Notes under the pieces: generated by a model
Told to the model about the DNA's origin: nothing
The model's input: the letters and a program-made list of their open reading frames with translations, nothing else
Databases searched by the model: none
Program-made: the position numbers and the translations under genes
Source: Thermoleophilia bacterium
GTDB taxonomy: Bacteria; Actinomycetota; Thermoleophilia; Gaiellales; Gaiellaceae
Reading direction: 5' to 3'
NCBI GenBank assembly: GCA_025935275.1
Contig: JAICVP010000025.1
Span: 1-14,027, forward strand
DNA length: 14,027 nt
Shown: one piece after another, positions 1 to 7,281 of the stretch
Layout of the letters: each line of letters begins with the position of its first letter
Position numbering within the stretch: the stretch's first letter is position 1

Positions 1-186
1 CTCCCGGAGTGGGCGCAGGTGCTCGCCCAGTTCAACCCGCTGTATCACTGCGTGCAGCTCGTCCGCCACGCGGCCTTCGGATTCGAGGGCTGGGTCGACC
101 TCTACCACGTCGGCGTCATTGTCGCCTTCGGGCTCCTCATGTGGCGCCTCGCGATCTTCGCGATGGAGCGGAAGCTGATCAGCTAA
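1..186 (+). CDS. ABC-2 type transporter permease, C-terminal fragment
   Basis: The window opens inside this gene; 61 codons remain, ending in TAA. The peptide reads LPEWAQVLAQFNPLYHCVQL, then VRHAAFGFEGW, then a hydrophobic segment (about residues 38-55) and a short basic tail ending ERKLIS. The 'P.W...... NP..H.v...R....G' pattern followed by a last membrane helix is typical of the C-terminus of ABC-2 permeases of the NodJ/DrrB type, which export lipids, polysaccharides or drugs together with a separate ATPase. The partner ATPase and the rest of the permease would lie to the left, outside the window. The stop codon abuts the stop of the opposing LuxR gene at 187, so the two genes converge with no intergenic space and no visible terminator. 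The substrate cannot be inferred. Confidence 0.75.
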   Translation, partial: LPEWAQVLAQFNPLYHCVQLVRHAAFGFEGWVDLYHVGVIVAFGLLMWRLAIFAMERKLIS

Positions 187-2433
187 CTAGAGGGATCCTA
201 ATTCGCGGGCGCGGGAAACGGCCGCGTCGCGCGAGGAGACCCGCAGCTTCTGGTAGATCGACTTCGTGTGCGAGTGGATCGTGTTGTACGAGAGGAAGAG
301 CGCCTGGCCGATGTCCCTCTTCGGCACACCGTCGGCCAGGTAGCGCAGCACTTCGAGCTCGCGCTCGGTGAGCTCGCTTCCACCCTCGATGCGCCGGTGC
401 GCGGGAGTGAGTGAGCGGGCGACCTCCTCGAGCTCCAGCCCCACCGCTCCGGGGTCATTGCACTCCCCGAGGAGGAGGCGCGCCTCCTCGACGAGCCCCC
501 GCGCCGACGTGAGCGATTCGAGCCCCCTTCTCACGGGCGCGTACACGAGCAGGGCGTCGGCGATCTCCAGCACCTCGCCGTGCCGACGTAACCGGGCAAG
601 GCCGCGCACCAGCGCGTCGCCGGCCTCCTGCGTCTCGCCGAGCCGGGCGAGCACGGCTCCGACCGCGACGTGGACGCTCCCCGCTGTGGATCGATCGGTG
701 AGGCCGTGGCTCTCGAGCGTCTGCAGCGCGCTGCGCGCGGACTTCTCGGCGCCTTCCACGTCGCCCGCAGCGAGCTCGATCCGCGCGAGGTAGCCCTGAG
801 CGATCACCGCGAGCAGCGGGCGGTCGACGTGGTGCGCCGACGACACGGCCCACTGCAGCGCGGGCTTCGCCGAGTCGTGGTCGCCGGCGAAATAGTGGGC
901 CCGGCCCAGCGTCAGCAGGCAGAGGGGACGCCAGGCCGCAGGCAGCCGGTCCTCGACCGCTGCCGCCTCCTGGGCGGCCGCAAGCGCGCCGGCGGCGTCA
1001 CCCCAGGCGAAGCATGCGCGCACGACTACAGCTGCGTCTTCCACGGCCGTTCCGTCGGGCAACTCCGCCCCGCCACGTTCCGCGACTGCCAGCGCCTCGT
1101 CGGCCTCCGCGCGTTTTCCCGCGAGACTCAGCCCGGAGCCCTGGAGAACGGCGAGCCGCGCATCGTCCAAAAACGCGTCGGCCGGGAAGCCCTCGAGCCT
1201 CCGCAGAGTCCTGTCCGGCCGGTCGAGATTCCCGCTCGCATCGGCGAGCCACTGCGACGCGACGAGCGCAGCCGCCTGATCGACCTCGCCGGCGGCGAGC
1301 GCGTGACGCACAGCAGCATCCGTTTCTCCCTCAGCCGCGAGCCACTCGTAGGCACGCCGGTGGAGCTTGGGGACGAGAGCGGGATCCCGCTGCGCCAGCT
1401 GGGCCCGGAGAAGGTCGGCGAAGAGCTGGTGGTACCGGTAACGCTCGCGCCGGTCGTCGAGGGGGATCAGGAAGAGATTGGCGCGCTCGAGCTCGGCAAG
1501 CCGCTTCCCCGACCCGCGCTTTCCGGTGACCGCATTGCAAAGCGGAGCGGAGAACGAGTCGAGAATCGACGTCTGGAGGAGAAAGTCCCGCTGCCGCGCG
1601 TCGAGGGATCCGAGCACCACCTCGGTCAGATAATCGACGACATGGCGGTTCGAGCCGTCGAAAGCCGAGACGAACGCATCGCGATCGGACCTCTGCCGCA
1701 GGGAGAGCGAGGCGAGGTACACGCCTGCCGGCCAGCCCTCGGTGCGCTCGTGCAGCACCTGGAGGGTCTCGGGGGCGAGCCCGAGGCCGAGCTGCCCGTT
1801 GAGGAAGGCCGCCTCTTCTTCCTTCGTGAAGCAGAGGTCGAGCGCGCGCAGCTCGAGCAGACGGCCCTCCGCGCGCAGCCTCGCGACCGGGATCGCGGGA
1901 TCGGCCCGACTCGAGATCACGAGCTGGACGTTCCCCGGTTGCGCGTCCATGAAGTACTCGAGCGACGCATGACAGGCCGCGCTCTCGACGGCCTGGTAGT
2001 CGTCGAGCACGAGGACCAGCTCGCCTTCCAGCGACTCGAGCTCCCGCACCACCACGGGGATGAGCGCGTCGTGGACGTCCACGTGGCGAGCCTGGAGCGC
2101 GGCACCGGCGGCGCCTCCGAAATCCGGACGGACGCGGCGGATCGCTTCGACGATTCCGGTCCAAAGGGCGACCGGTTCACTGTCGGAGGAATCGGGCGTG
2201 AACCACGCGAACGGACGCTCGTCGAGCTCACGCCACTGCGCGAGGAGCGTCGTCTTCCCGAACCCGGGCGGCGCCGCGAAGAGGACGAGGGATGGGTCGG
2301 AGCCGACGAGCTGCGCGCTCAGCCGCGGGCGCAGGATCATCTCCGGCGAGGGCGAGAACCCGCGCAGCTTCGTCTCCAGGAGGAGACCGGCGCCGCCGCG
2401 TTCGCCTTCACCGAGGAGGGGCCACCGGTTCAC
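187..2433 (-). CDS. MalT-like LuxR family ATP-dependent transcriptional regulator
   Basis: A 748-residue protein with the architecture of large LuxR/MalT-type (STAND-class) regulators. The N-terminal 'LLETKLRG' lead-in is followed by a P-loop at about residues 54-62 (APPGFGKTT) and a Walker B at about 141-146 (LVLDDY). A long helical TPR-like region fills the middle, and a C-terminal LuxR helix-turn-helix occupies about 687-748 (ELTERELEVLRYLADG onwards). In this family ATP and an inducer bound by the central repeats switch the protein to an active DNA-binding form; the ligand here is unknown. The start is GTG at 2433, which forms a GTGA overlap with the stop of the upstream response regulator, so translation is probably coupled. 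It is the last gene of a kinase, response regulator and LuxR operon. It may be a downstream effector of the two-component system or an independent sensor. The family call is firm; the target genes are not known. Confidence 0.9.
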   Translation of the reverse strand: MNRWPLLGEGERGGAGLLLETKLRGFSPSPEMILRPRLSAQLVGSDPSLVLFAAPPGFGKTTLLAQWRELDERPFAWFTPDSSDSEPVALWTGIVEAIRRVRPDFGGAAGAALQARHVDVHDALIPVVVRELESLEGELVLVLDDYQAVESAACHASLEYFMDAQPGNVQLVISSRADPAIPVARLRAEGRLLELRALDLCFTKEEEAAFLNGQLGLGLAPETLQVLHERTEGWPAGVYLASLSLRQRSDRDAFVSAFDGSNRHVVDYLTEVVLGSLDARQRDFLLQTSILDSFSAPLCNAVTGKRGSGKRLAELERANLFLIPLDDRRERYRYHQLFADLLRAQLAQRDPALVPKLHRRAYEWLAAEGETDAAVRHALAAGEVDQAAALVASQWLADASGNLDRPDRTLRRLEGFPADAFLDDARLAVLQGSGLSLAGKRAEADEALAVAERGGAELPDGTAVEDAAVVVRACFAWGDAAGALAAAQEAAAVEDRLPAAWRPLCLLTLGRAHYFAGDHDSAKPALQWAVSSAHHVDRPLLAVIAQGYLARIELAAGDVEGAEKSARSALQTLESHGLTDRSTAGSVHVAVGAVLARLGETQEAGDALVRGLARLRRHGEVLEIADALLVYAPVRRGLESLTSARGLVEEARLLLGECNDPGAVGLELEEVARSLTPAHRRIEGGSELTERELEVLRYLADGVPKRDIGQALFLSYNTIHSHTKSIYQKLRVSSRDAAVSRARELGSL

Positions 2434-3101
2434 CCCGACCGGGCCCCTTCGGCCTCGGGCGGTGCGACCAACCCTTCGCGAACGGCCAGGACCGCCGCCT
2501 GCGTCCTCGAGCTGACTCCGATCTTGCGCAGGACGTTCGAGACGTGGGTTCGCGCAGTGCGCTCGCTGATGACCAGCTCGGCCGCGATCTCCTTGTTGGC
2601 CTTGCCGGCCCCGACCAGCCGGAGCACCTCGAGCTCGCGGCTCGTGAGGAGCGAGGTGACGTCGTCGCCGCCGGCGCCGAGCTCGGTGATGAGCGGGCGC
2701 GTCACGGCGGGATCGAGCTGGATCTCGCCGCGGTGGGCCGAGCGCAGCGCCGCTGCGACCTCGGCCGGCTCGGAGTCCTTCAGCAAGTAGCCGGACGCGC
2801 CGCTCTCGAGCGCCGCACGGACGCGCTCCTTTTCCGCGAAGGAGGTCAGCGCGACGACCTCCACCTCCGGAAAGCGTTCCCGCACGCGCCGGGTGGTCTC
2901 GATGCCGTCCATCGGGGACATCTGCAGGTCCATGAGGACGACGTCGGGTACCCGCCCTTCCGAGTCGAGGCGGGCGCAGACCTCGAGCGCCTCCTCTCCC
3001 CCGCTCGCATCCGCGATGACCTCCAGGTCGGGCTCGCCGTCGAGGAACGCGTGCAGCCCCTGGCGCACGACCTCGTGGTCGTCTACGACGAGGACCTTGA
3101 T
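2430..3101 (-). CDS. NarL/FixJ-family response regulator, non-canonical start
   Basis: A receiver domain plus LuxR-type helix-turn-helix, the cognate partner of the kinase encoded just upstream. Counting from 3101 (223 residues) the start reads IKVLVVDDHEVVRQGL, which contains the acidic pair (D7, D8). The phospho-acceptor is at about D58 (VVLMDLQM), the conserved T at about 86 and K at about 108 (LLKD). The HTH spans about 152-211 (LTSRELEVLRLV to VREGL). The first ordinary start codon is GTG at 3068, but that would delete beta-strand 1 and the acidic pair. Between the preceding in-frame stop and 3068 there is no ATG, GTG, TTG or CTG. An ATC at 3101-3099 sits five bases after GAGG and where family members have Met. 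A non-canonical AUC start or a single-base sequence error are the two readings. The kinase stop lies 7 bases upstream, and the gene overlaps the LuxR gene by four bases. Confidence 0.85.
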   Translation of the reverse strand: MKVLVVDDHEVVRQGLHAFLDGEPDLEVIADASGGEEALEVCARLDSEGRVPDVVLMDLQMSPMDGIETTRRVRERFPEVEVVALTSFAEKERVRAALESGASGYLLKDSEPAEVAAALRSAHRGEIQLDPAVTRPLITELGAGGDDVTSLLTSRELEVLRLVGAGKANKEIAAELVISERTARTHVSNVLRKIGVSSRTQAAVLAVREGLVAPPEAEGARSG

Positions 3102-3108
3102 GACGGCC

Positions 3109-4719
3109 TCAGAGTCCGTTTGCCCTCGTTTCCTGGTCCTGCGGGGTGACGACGCGCACGATCGTCCCCTGGCCGGGCACGCTCAGGATGGTCAGTGACG
3201 CGCCAGCCTCCGCGGCGCGTGTCCGCATAGACGCGAGGCCGTAGTGGCCGGGGCGGTCGCCGCCCGCGACGAAGCCGCTGCCGTTGTCGCGGATCTCCAG
3301 GGAAACGGTCCCCGCGCTCGACTCGATACTCACCCAGGCGCGCTCAGCGGCGGAGTGCTTGACGACGTTGGCAAGCGCCTCCCTGCCGATGGCGAAGAGC
3401 TGCGCCTCGACGGCCGGGCTGAGGGGCAGGCGTGGCTCGGGGCCCCTTACGATAACCGTGAGACCTTCGGGGTTGCCGAGGGTCGCCGCGTGGCGGGCGA
3501 GACCGGCGACTAGGCCCTGGTCGCCGGACGAGCCGTAGAGCTCGGAGAGCAGGACGCGCATCTCCCGCTGCGCGCCTGCGGTCAGCTCGGCAATCGCCTT
3601 GAGGGAACGCGCAACCGGTCCGCCCGGGTCGAGGCCCTCCCGCTCCAGATCCCTCTCGGCGGTCTTCGTGTGCAGGATTGTGGAGAAGAGGGCCTGCGAC
3701 ACCGAGTCATGCAGGTCACGCGCGATGCGCTGACGCTCGGCGAGGGCGCGGGTGCCCTCGCGCTGCTTCGACTCGGCGAGCTCTGTCACCGAACGCTCCC
3801 GCTCGCCGACGAGCGCCCCGACGAAGAGCGTCGTCAGCGCCGCCACGGCGATGTAGAGCTGGGTGCTCAGCGCCTTGTGGTCGATCGGCTGCCTGAAGAA
3901 CGGGCCAAGCTCGTTCGCCGTGAACCCGATCGCCGCGCCGGCCGCCAGCGCCACAGAGAGGGTCGCGCCCGCAGGGCCAAAGCGGAGAGCGGCCCAGATG
4001 AGCGCCGGGAAAACGAGGTACGTGACCGGCTCGTCCGCTGAGATCGACAGCACGCTTAGTCCGATGACCGTCGCGATGAGGAGTGCACCTTCCCAGGTGC
4101 ACATGCGTCGGCATGAACCGCGGAAGTCGTGGGCCCAGGTGAGGATCAGGGGCAGCGCGACGAGCCCGCCTGCGGTGTCCCCGAGCCACCAGGTCCGACA
4201 GAATTCAGCGGCCTCGGAAGGCTCAATCACGCCGCCCGCGAGCATGGAGATCGTCCCCACGACCGCGCTGAGCGCAGTCGCGGTTGCGAGAGCGACGAGC
4301 ATGCCGAGGACCTGGTCAGCGCGGTCGAGCCCGGCTTTCGGGCCGAGCAGGCGCCGGAGCAAGACCGCGCCGACGATGATCTCGAGCATGTTTCCGGTCT
4401 GCTGCCCGACGACGCTCCAGAACGGCAGGCCGCTGTCGCCCACGAGCAGCTCCGCGTTGATGACGAGCTCGCCGATAAAGATTCCGGGCCAGAGGCGGAG
4501 GCCCCAGAGATAGAGCGCCGCGATCCCCAGGCCTGCCGGTGGCCAGATAGCGCTGACCGAAGCGGTGTAACGCAGGCTCTGCGCGAGCTTGGCGCACCCG
4601 TAGTACGCGAGGGCGAGGAGGAGGATCGCCCCCACGTAGCGAACCGCCGGCGAGCGCAGCACGTCACGACCGACCTCCCAGGCCCGCCGGGGTTGGGCTA
4701 GCTGCACTTCCGCTTCCAC
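3109..4719 (-). CDS. MASE1-domain sensor histidine kinase
   Basis: A 536-residue membrane sensor kinase. Residues about 25-305 form a multi-helix MASE1-type integral membrane sensor (for example SAIWPPAGLGIAALYLWG at 56-73). A HisKA_3 dimerisation domain follows, with the phospho-accepting His at about 337 in RQRIARDLHDSVSQALF. The HATPase domain has an N box (ALANVVKH, about 448-455), G1 (DNGSGF, about 478-483), G2 (GHYGLASM, about 491-498) and a final GQGT. HisKA_3 kinases pair with NarL/FixJ regulators, and such a gene follows 7 bases downstream. The start is GTG at 4719, supported by GGAGG six bases upstream (4726-4730). MASE1 sensors are linked to various envelope or small-molecule cues; the signal here is unknown. 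A DosR-box-like palindrome at 4771-4786 lies in its promoter region, suggesting autoregulation. Confidence 0.93.
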   Translation of the reverse strand: MEAEVQLAQPRRAWEVGRDVLRSPAVRYVGAILLLALAYYGCAKLAQSLRYTASVSAIWPPAGLGIAALYLWGLRLWPGIFIGELVINAELLVGDSGLPFWSVVGQQTGNMLEIIVGAVLLRRLLGPKAGLDRADQVLGMLVALATATALSAVVGTISMLAGGVIEPSEAAEFCRTWWLGDTAGGLVALPLILTWAHDFRGSCRRMCTWEGALLIATVIGLSVLSISADEPVTYLVFPALIWAALRFGPAGATLSVALAAGAAIGFTANELGPFFRQPIDHKALSTQLYIAVAALTTLFVGALVGERERSVTELAESKQREGTRALAERQRIARDLHDSVSQALFSTILHTKTAERDLEREGLDPGGPVARSLKAIAELTAGAQREMRVLLSELYGSSGDQGLVAGLARHAATLGNPEGLTVIVRGPEPRLPLSPAVEAQLFAIGREALANVVKHSAAERAWVSIESSAGTVSLEIRDNGSGFVAGGDRPGHYGLASMRTRAAEAGASLTILSVPGQGTIVRVVTPQDQETRANGL

Positions 4720-4752
4720 GCCGTTCCTCCCGCTCGTACGGTCCCTGGCCAG

Positions 4753-4786
4753 ATGTTACCGGGCAGCTGTCGGGACATTTGTCCCG
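4753..4786 (-). promoter_or_regulatory. Putative promoter of the kinase operon with a DosR-box-like palindrome
   Basis: On the minus strand a TAACAT -10-like hexamer (4753-4758) lies 34 bases upstream of the kinase start. At 17-bp spacing the -35 position (4776-4781, CAAATG) is poor. Exactly there lies the 16-bp palindrome CGGGACATTTGTCCCG (4771-4786), with perfect 7-base arms around TT. It matches the core of the mycobacterial DosR/DevR box, SGGGACTWWAGTCCCS, at all but two inner positions. DosR is a NarL-family response regulator, as is the protein encoded by this operon. A weak -35 overlapped by the box fits activator-dependent autoregulation. The palindrome is seen directly; the promoter assignment and the regulator are inference. 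Confidence 0.5.
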
Positions 4787-4853
4787 TCTCGGCTACGCCG
4801 GATGTCCGGCCGAAGCGCCGCTGGAAGGGCGAGTTTGCTCGGTTGTGGAGCTG

Positions 4854-5324
4854 CTACAGCCCGGTGCGGTGCCGGGTCATCTCGTCGCGCGCCGAGCTCG
4901 CGCCCCTCGTTGCGTCGTCGTAACGGTCGTAGTACGCGGGGTCGACCGCCTCCCAGCGGGCCGTCAGCTGGTAGATGACGATGATGTCGAGCGCGATGAT
5001 CAGCGCTGTCCAGAGAGGCTGGACGGTGAGGAACGGCACGTTGGCGATCGCGTTCAACCCGGCGAGGACGACAGCCGTCCAGCGCGCCCAGCCGGCACCG
5101 GCGAAGAGCGCCATGCCGGCGAGCAGCTGGAAGATCCCGAAGATGAAGAGGATCCAGCCATACCGGGTGACGTCCCAGACGATCACGTGCTGGCCGGTCG
5201 TGGTGATCACCTCGTCGCGGAAGATCGCGGCGAGCCCGTAGATGATGTTGAACGCACCGACGATGGCGAGCACGGTCCCTGCGAAGACCGCCCAACCCGT
5301 CGGCCCGGATGCTCTGGTGCTCAT
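4854..5324 (-). CDS. DUF7144-like four-helix membrane protein (paralogue 1)
   Basis: A 156-residue protein starting MSTRASGPTGWAVFAGTVLA. It has four predicted membrane helices (roughly residues 10-32, 55-75, 82-100 and 105-125) and a charged cytoplasmic tail with a YYDRYDD stretch. The pattern 'GW..FAG..L.I.G..N...GL.AI..D' followed by 'GW...' and 'P.W' is that of the family I know as DUF7144, widespread in Actinomycetota and of unknown function. The ATG at 5324 is chosen because GGAGA lies eight bases upstream; an upstream in-frame start at 5390 has no such support. Two paralogues occur in this window (10586-11017 and 12416-12847). The gene lies 75 bases after the PLDc_N/SHOCT gene and may be co-transcribed with it. 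The length is longer than the other two because of the C-terminal tail. Confidence 0.75.
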   Translation of the reverse strand: MSTRASGPTGWAVFAGTVLAIVGAFNIIYGLAAIFRDEVITTTGQHVIVWDVTRYGWILFIFGIFQLLAGMALFAGAGWARWTAVVLAGLNAIANVPFLTVQPLWTALIIALDIIVIYQLTARWEAVDPAYYDRYDDATRGASSARDEMTRHRTGL

Positions 5325-5399
5325 GTGCTCTCTCCTTCTCTCTGGCGGAACGAGGCGCGGTCGTCTCGAGGACGCCCGCGCCCGTGCCACATCGGGCGC

Positions 5400-5774
5400 C
5401 TAGGCCAGCGCCTTCCTCTTGAGATCCTCGTACTCCGCGTCGTTGATGACGCCCTGACTCTTCAGCTCGTTGAGCTTCGACAGCTCGTCAGCCGGCGAGA
5501 CGCCCGCCGCCGCACGCTGGGCCGCCTCGGCCTGTGCGGCCATCCGGACGTCCTGCGCCGTCAACTTCGGGCGGACGATGATGTAGGTCAGGCAGCCGAG
5601 GAACGGCACGATGACCATGAAGACGATCCAGACCGCCTTCTTTCCGCCCGACAAGTCGTCCCTCCGGATCACATCGGAGATCAGCGCGATGAAGATCCAG
5701 ATCGCCATGATCCAGAAGAAGAACAGGATCGAGTACCAGAAGACGTCGAGGAACGTCGTTTCCGCTAAGACCAT
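5400..5774 (-). CDS. PLDc_N/SHOCT small membrane protein
   Basis: A 124-residue protein beginning MVLAETTFLDVFWYSILFFF. It has two membrane helices (about 10-33 and 45-65) resembling the phospholipase D/cardiolipin synthase N-terminal membrane module (PLDc_N). There is no catalytic HKD motif, so it is not itself a synthase. After an Ala-rich linker, the C-terminus is a SHOCT module (about residues 93-123: ELSKLNELKSQGVINDAEYE), a short helical domain thought to mediate oligomerisation. The ATG at 5774 is preferred over a TTG at 5789 because AAAGGAG lies about four bases before it. It faces the SHOCT membrane protein at 5916 across a 141-base divergent region containing the palindrome at 5863-5876. 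A role in envelope stress is inference from context. Confidence 0.8.
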   Translation of the reverse strand: MVLAETTFLDVFWYSILFFFWIMAIWIFIALISDVIRRDDLSGGKKAVWIVFMVIVPFLGCLTYIIVRPKLTAQDVRMAAQAEAAQRAAAGVSPADELSKLNELKSQGVINDAEYEDLKRKALA

Positions 5775-5862
5775 CTTTCTCCTTTCCAAGGGGCATTGCG
5801 GTGCCGCGCTGCCCGCCGAGATTCTCTCACGGCGACGAGGCAGTCACCACCTGCCCCCCTGT

Positions 5863-5876
5863 TTCACCCGGGTGAA
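5863..5876. promoter_or_regulatory. Palindromic operator TTCACCCGGGTGAA, copy 1
   Basis: A perfect 14-bp palindrome in the divergent region between the PLDc_N/SHOCT gene (start 5774, minus) and the SHOCT membrane protein gene (start 5916, plus). An identical copy is at 8115-8128, and a 13/14 copy at 11101-11113. A possible extra half-site, GGGTGA, lies at 5887-5892. On the minus strand a weak promoter-like pair, GTGACT (5842-5847) and AGAATC (5820-5825), follows 15 bases downstream of the palindrome. Its position resembles an upstream activator site. The binding protein is unknown. Confidence 0.6.
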
Positions 5877-5915
5877 CCGTGCGTTCGGGTGAGGCCAGAC
5901 GGGGCCCGTTGCGCG

Positions 5916-7226
5916 ATGGTCTCTCGGGTGAGCACTGAGAGCAAGGCCCCGCCGAAGCCCGAGAAGGGATCTCGTCGGCGGCGCGCTGTCGTCATGACCC
6001 TCGTCGTGCTCGGCGCGCTCTGCATCTTCATCTCGACCCTGGGCATCTGGATTCGAGACGTCGCGCTCGATGAGGATGAGTGGGCGGCGACGAGCTCCGA
6101 GCTTCTGCAGAGCGAGGACGTGCGCAATGTCCTCTCCGTGTACATCGTCGACCAGTCCTATGCCGCCAGCGACGCCGAGGCTCGCCTGGAGGCCGCCTTG
6201 CCAGAGCAGCTGAAGCCGCTGGCAGGCCCGCTCTCGGCACAGCTCCGCGGAGTTGCCTACGAGGCTGTCGCCCGGGCGCTCGCGCGGCCGCGCGTGCAGG
6301 AGCTCTGGCGTTCTGCGAACCGCGCGGTCAACGCCCAGCTAGTCGATCTGCTCGAAGGAAACACCGAGCGCCTGCAAGCGACCGACGGAACCGTCGTCTT
6401 GAACCTCGATCAGATCGTTGCCGACGTCACCGGCCAGATCGGCGCCGGTGAGAGCGCGGCGGGAGCGCTCGAAGGCCGGATCGAGCCGATCACGATTCTG
6501 GAGTCCGATCAGCTGAGCGCGGCCCAGAAGGCCGTCAAGTGGTTGAAGGCGCTCTCCTTCTGGCCGTTCATCCTCGGCATCGTCCTCTGGGCCGGGGCGG
6601 TCTACCTCGCGGCAGGCCGGCGCCGCCAGACGATTCGCAACATCGCGTGGAGCCTTGTCATCATCGGGCTGCTCATCCTTGTCGTCCGCAGAGTGGTCGG
6701 CAACGCCGTGGTCGACAACCTCGTGGAAGCGGAGTCGGTCAGAGCGGCCGCCAGCGACGTCTGGACGGTAGTCACGTCACTCCTCGCGCAGTCTGCCGCG
6801 GCCGGAATCTTCGTCGGGCTCGTCGCCGTCCTCGCGATGTGGTTCTCGGGCCCTGGCGCCCGCGCAACTTCCGGCCGCAGATGGCTAGCCCCTGCGTTCC
6901 GAGATCACCCGTTCATCGTGCACGGCGCCCTCGCCGTGCTGCTCTTGCTCTTTCTCGCCTGGGGGCCGACCGGGACTCCCCGCCGCTTCCTCGCCATCGT
7001 GATCCTCGTCGTGCTCGCCTTCGTAGGGCTCGAGATTCTCAGGAGGCAGACCGTCAGGGAGTTCCCCGACGCGGTCGGCCGCTACGACTTCCGCTGGCGA
7101 CGTGGGACCGGCGGAGCGCCGGCCGACGAGCGGGTCGAGAGCCTGGAGCGGCTTGCCGCGCTGCACGAGCGCGGCGCGCTCACCGACGACGAGTACGAGG
7201 CCGAGAAGGCCCTGCTGGCGACCTAG
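5916..7226 (+). CDS. Integral membrane protein with C-terminal SHOCT module, family not named
   Basis: A 436-residue protein. It has a basic N-terminus (KGSRRRR), a first membrane helix at about residues 24-45, and then an extracytoplasmic region of roughly 165 residues (about 47-212). Five further hydrophobic segments follow at about 213-233, 242-258, 286-310, 332-350 and 357-376. It ends in a cytoplasmic SHOCT module at about 407-435 (ESLERLAALHERGALTDDEY). The outer domain is rich in Ala, Leu and Glu, with no catalytic motif that I recognise. Start: the open frame extends back to 5796, but that would run through the palindrome at 5863 and encode an unlikely Cys/Arg-rich leader. The ATG at 5916 gives a normal N-terminus, although its ribosome binding site is weak; GTG at 5928 is an alternative. 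The transcript probably ends at the hairpin at 7248-7274. The function is unknown; scaffolding in envelope stress is a guess. Confidence 0.8.
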   Translation: MVSRVSTESKAPPKPEKGSRRRRAVVMTLVVLGALCIFISTLGIWIRDVALDEDEWAATSSELLQSEDVRNVLSVYIVDQSYAASDAEARLEAALPEQLKPLAGPLSAQLRGVAYEAVARALARPRVQELWRSANRAVNAQLVDLLEGNTERLQATDGTVVLNLDQIVADVTGQIGAGESAAGALEGRIEPITILESDQLSAAQKAVKWLKALSFWPFILGIVLWAGAVYLAAGRRRQTIRNIAWSLVIIGLLILVVRRVVGNAVVDNLVEAESVRAAASDVWTVVTSLLAQSAAAGIFVGLVAVLAMWFSGPGARATSGRRWLAPAFRDHPFIVHGALAVLLLLFLAWGPTGTPRRFLAIVILVVLAFVGLEILRRQTVREFPDAVGRYDFRWRRGTGGAPADERVESLERLAALHERGALTDDEYEAEKALLAT

Positions 7227-7247
7227 CCGCAGGGCCCCTCGAAAAGC

Positions 7248-7281
7248 GCAGATCCTCAGAGGCCGAGGATCTGCTTCTTCT
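7248..7281 (+). terminator. Probable bidirectional terminator between convergent genes
   Basis: Perfect 10-bp arms GCAGATCCTC (7248-7257) and GAGGATCTGC (7265-7274) enclose a 7-base loop. On the plus strand the hairpin is followed by TTCTTCTT. On the minus strand it is followed by GCTTTTC. It lies 21 bases after the stop of the 5916-7226 gene, and the right arm is formed by the last codons (KQILGL) and stop of the opposing SHOCT gene. The structure is seen directly; two-way termination is inferred from the T-rich flanks. Confidence 0.65.

Noticed and set aside
670..2790. A 706-codon open frame on the plus strand opposite the LuxR and response regulator genes
   Set aside because: It is antisense to two proteins with clear catalytic and DNA-binding motifs. 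Its translation is Arg/Gly/Pro-rich with no domain, a usual by-product of high-GC codon use.
4771..4786. The GGGACA/TGTCCC palindrome as terminator of the DUF7144-like gene
   Set aside because: No T run follows on the minus strand, the loop is only two to four bases, and the match to a known regulator box with a weak -35 fits an operator better.
5796..5915. Upstream start for the SHOCT membrane protein
   Set aside because: The extra 40 residues would be encoded by the divergent promoter region, including the conserved palindrome, and would put Cys/Arg-rich sequence before a normal basic N-terminus.
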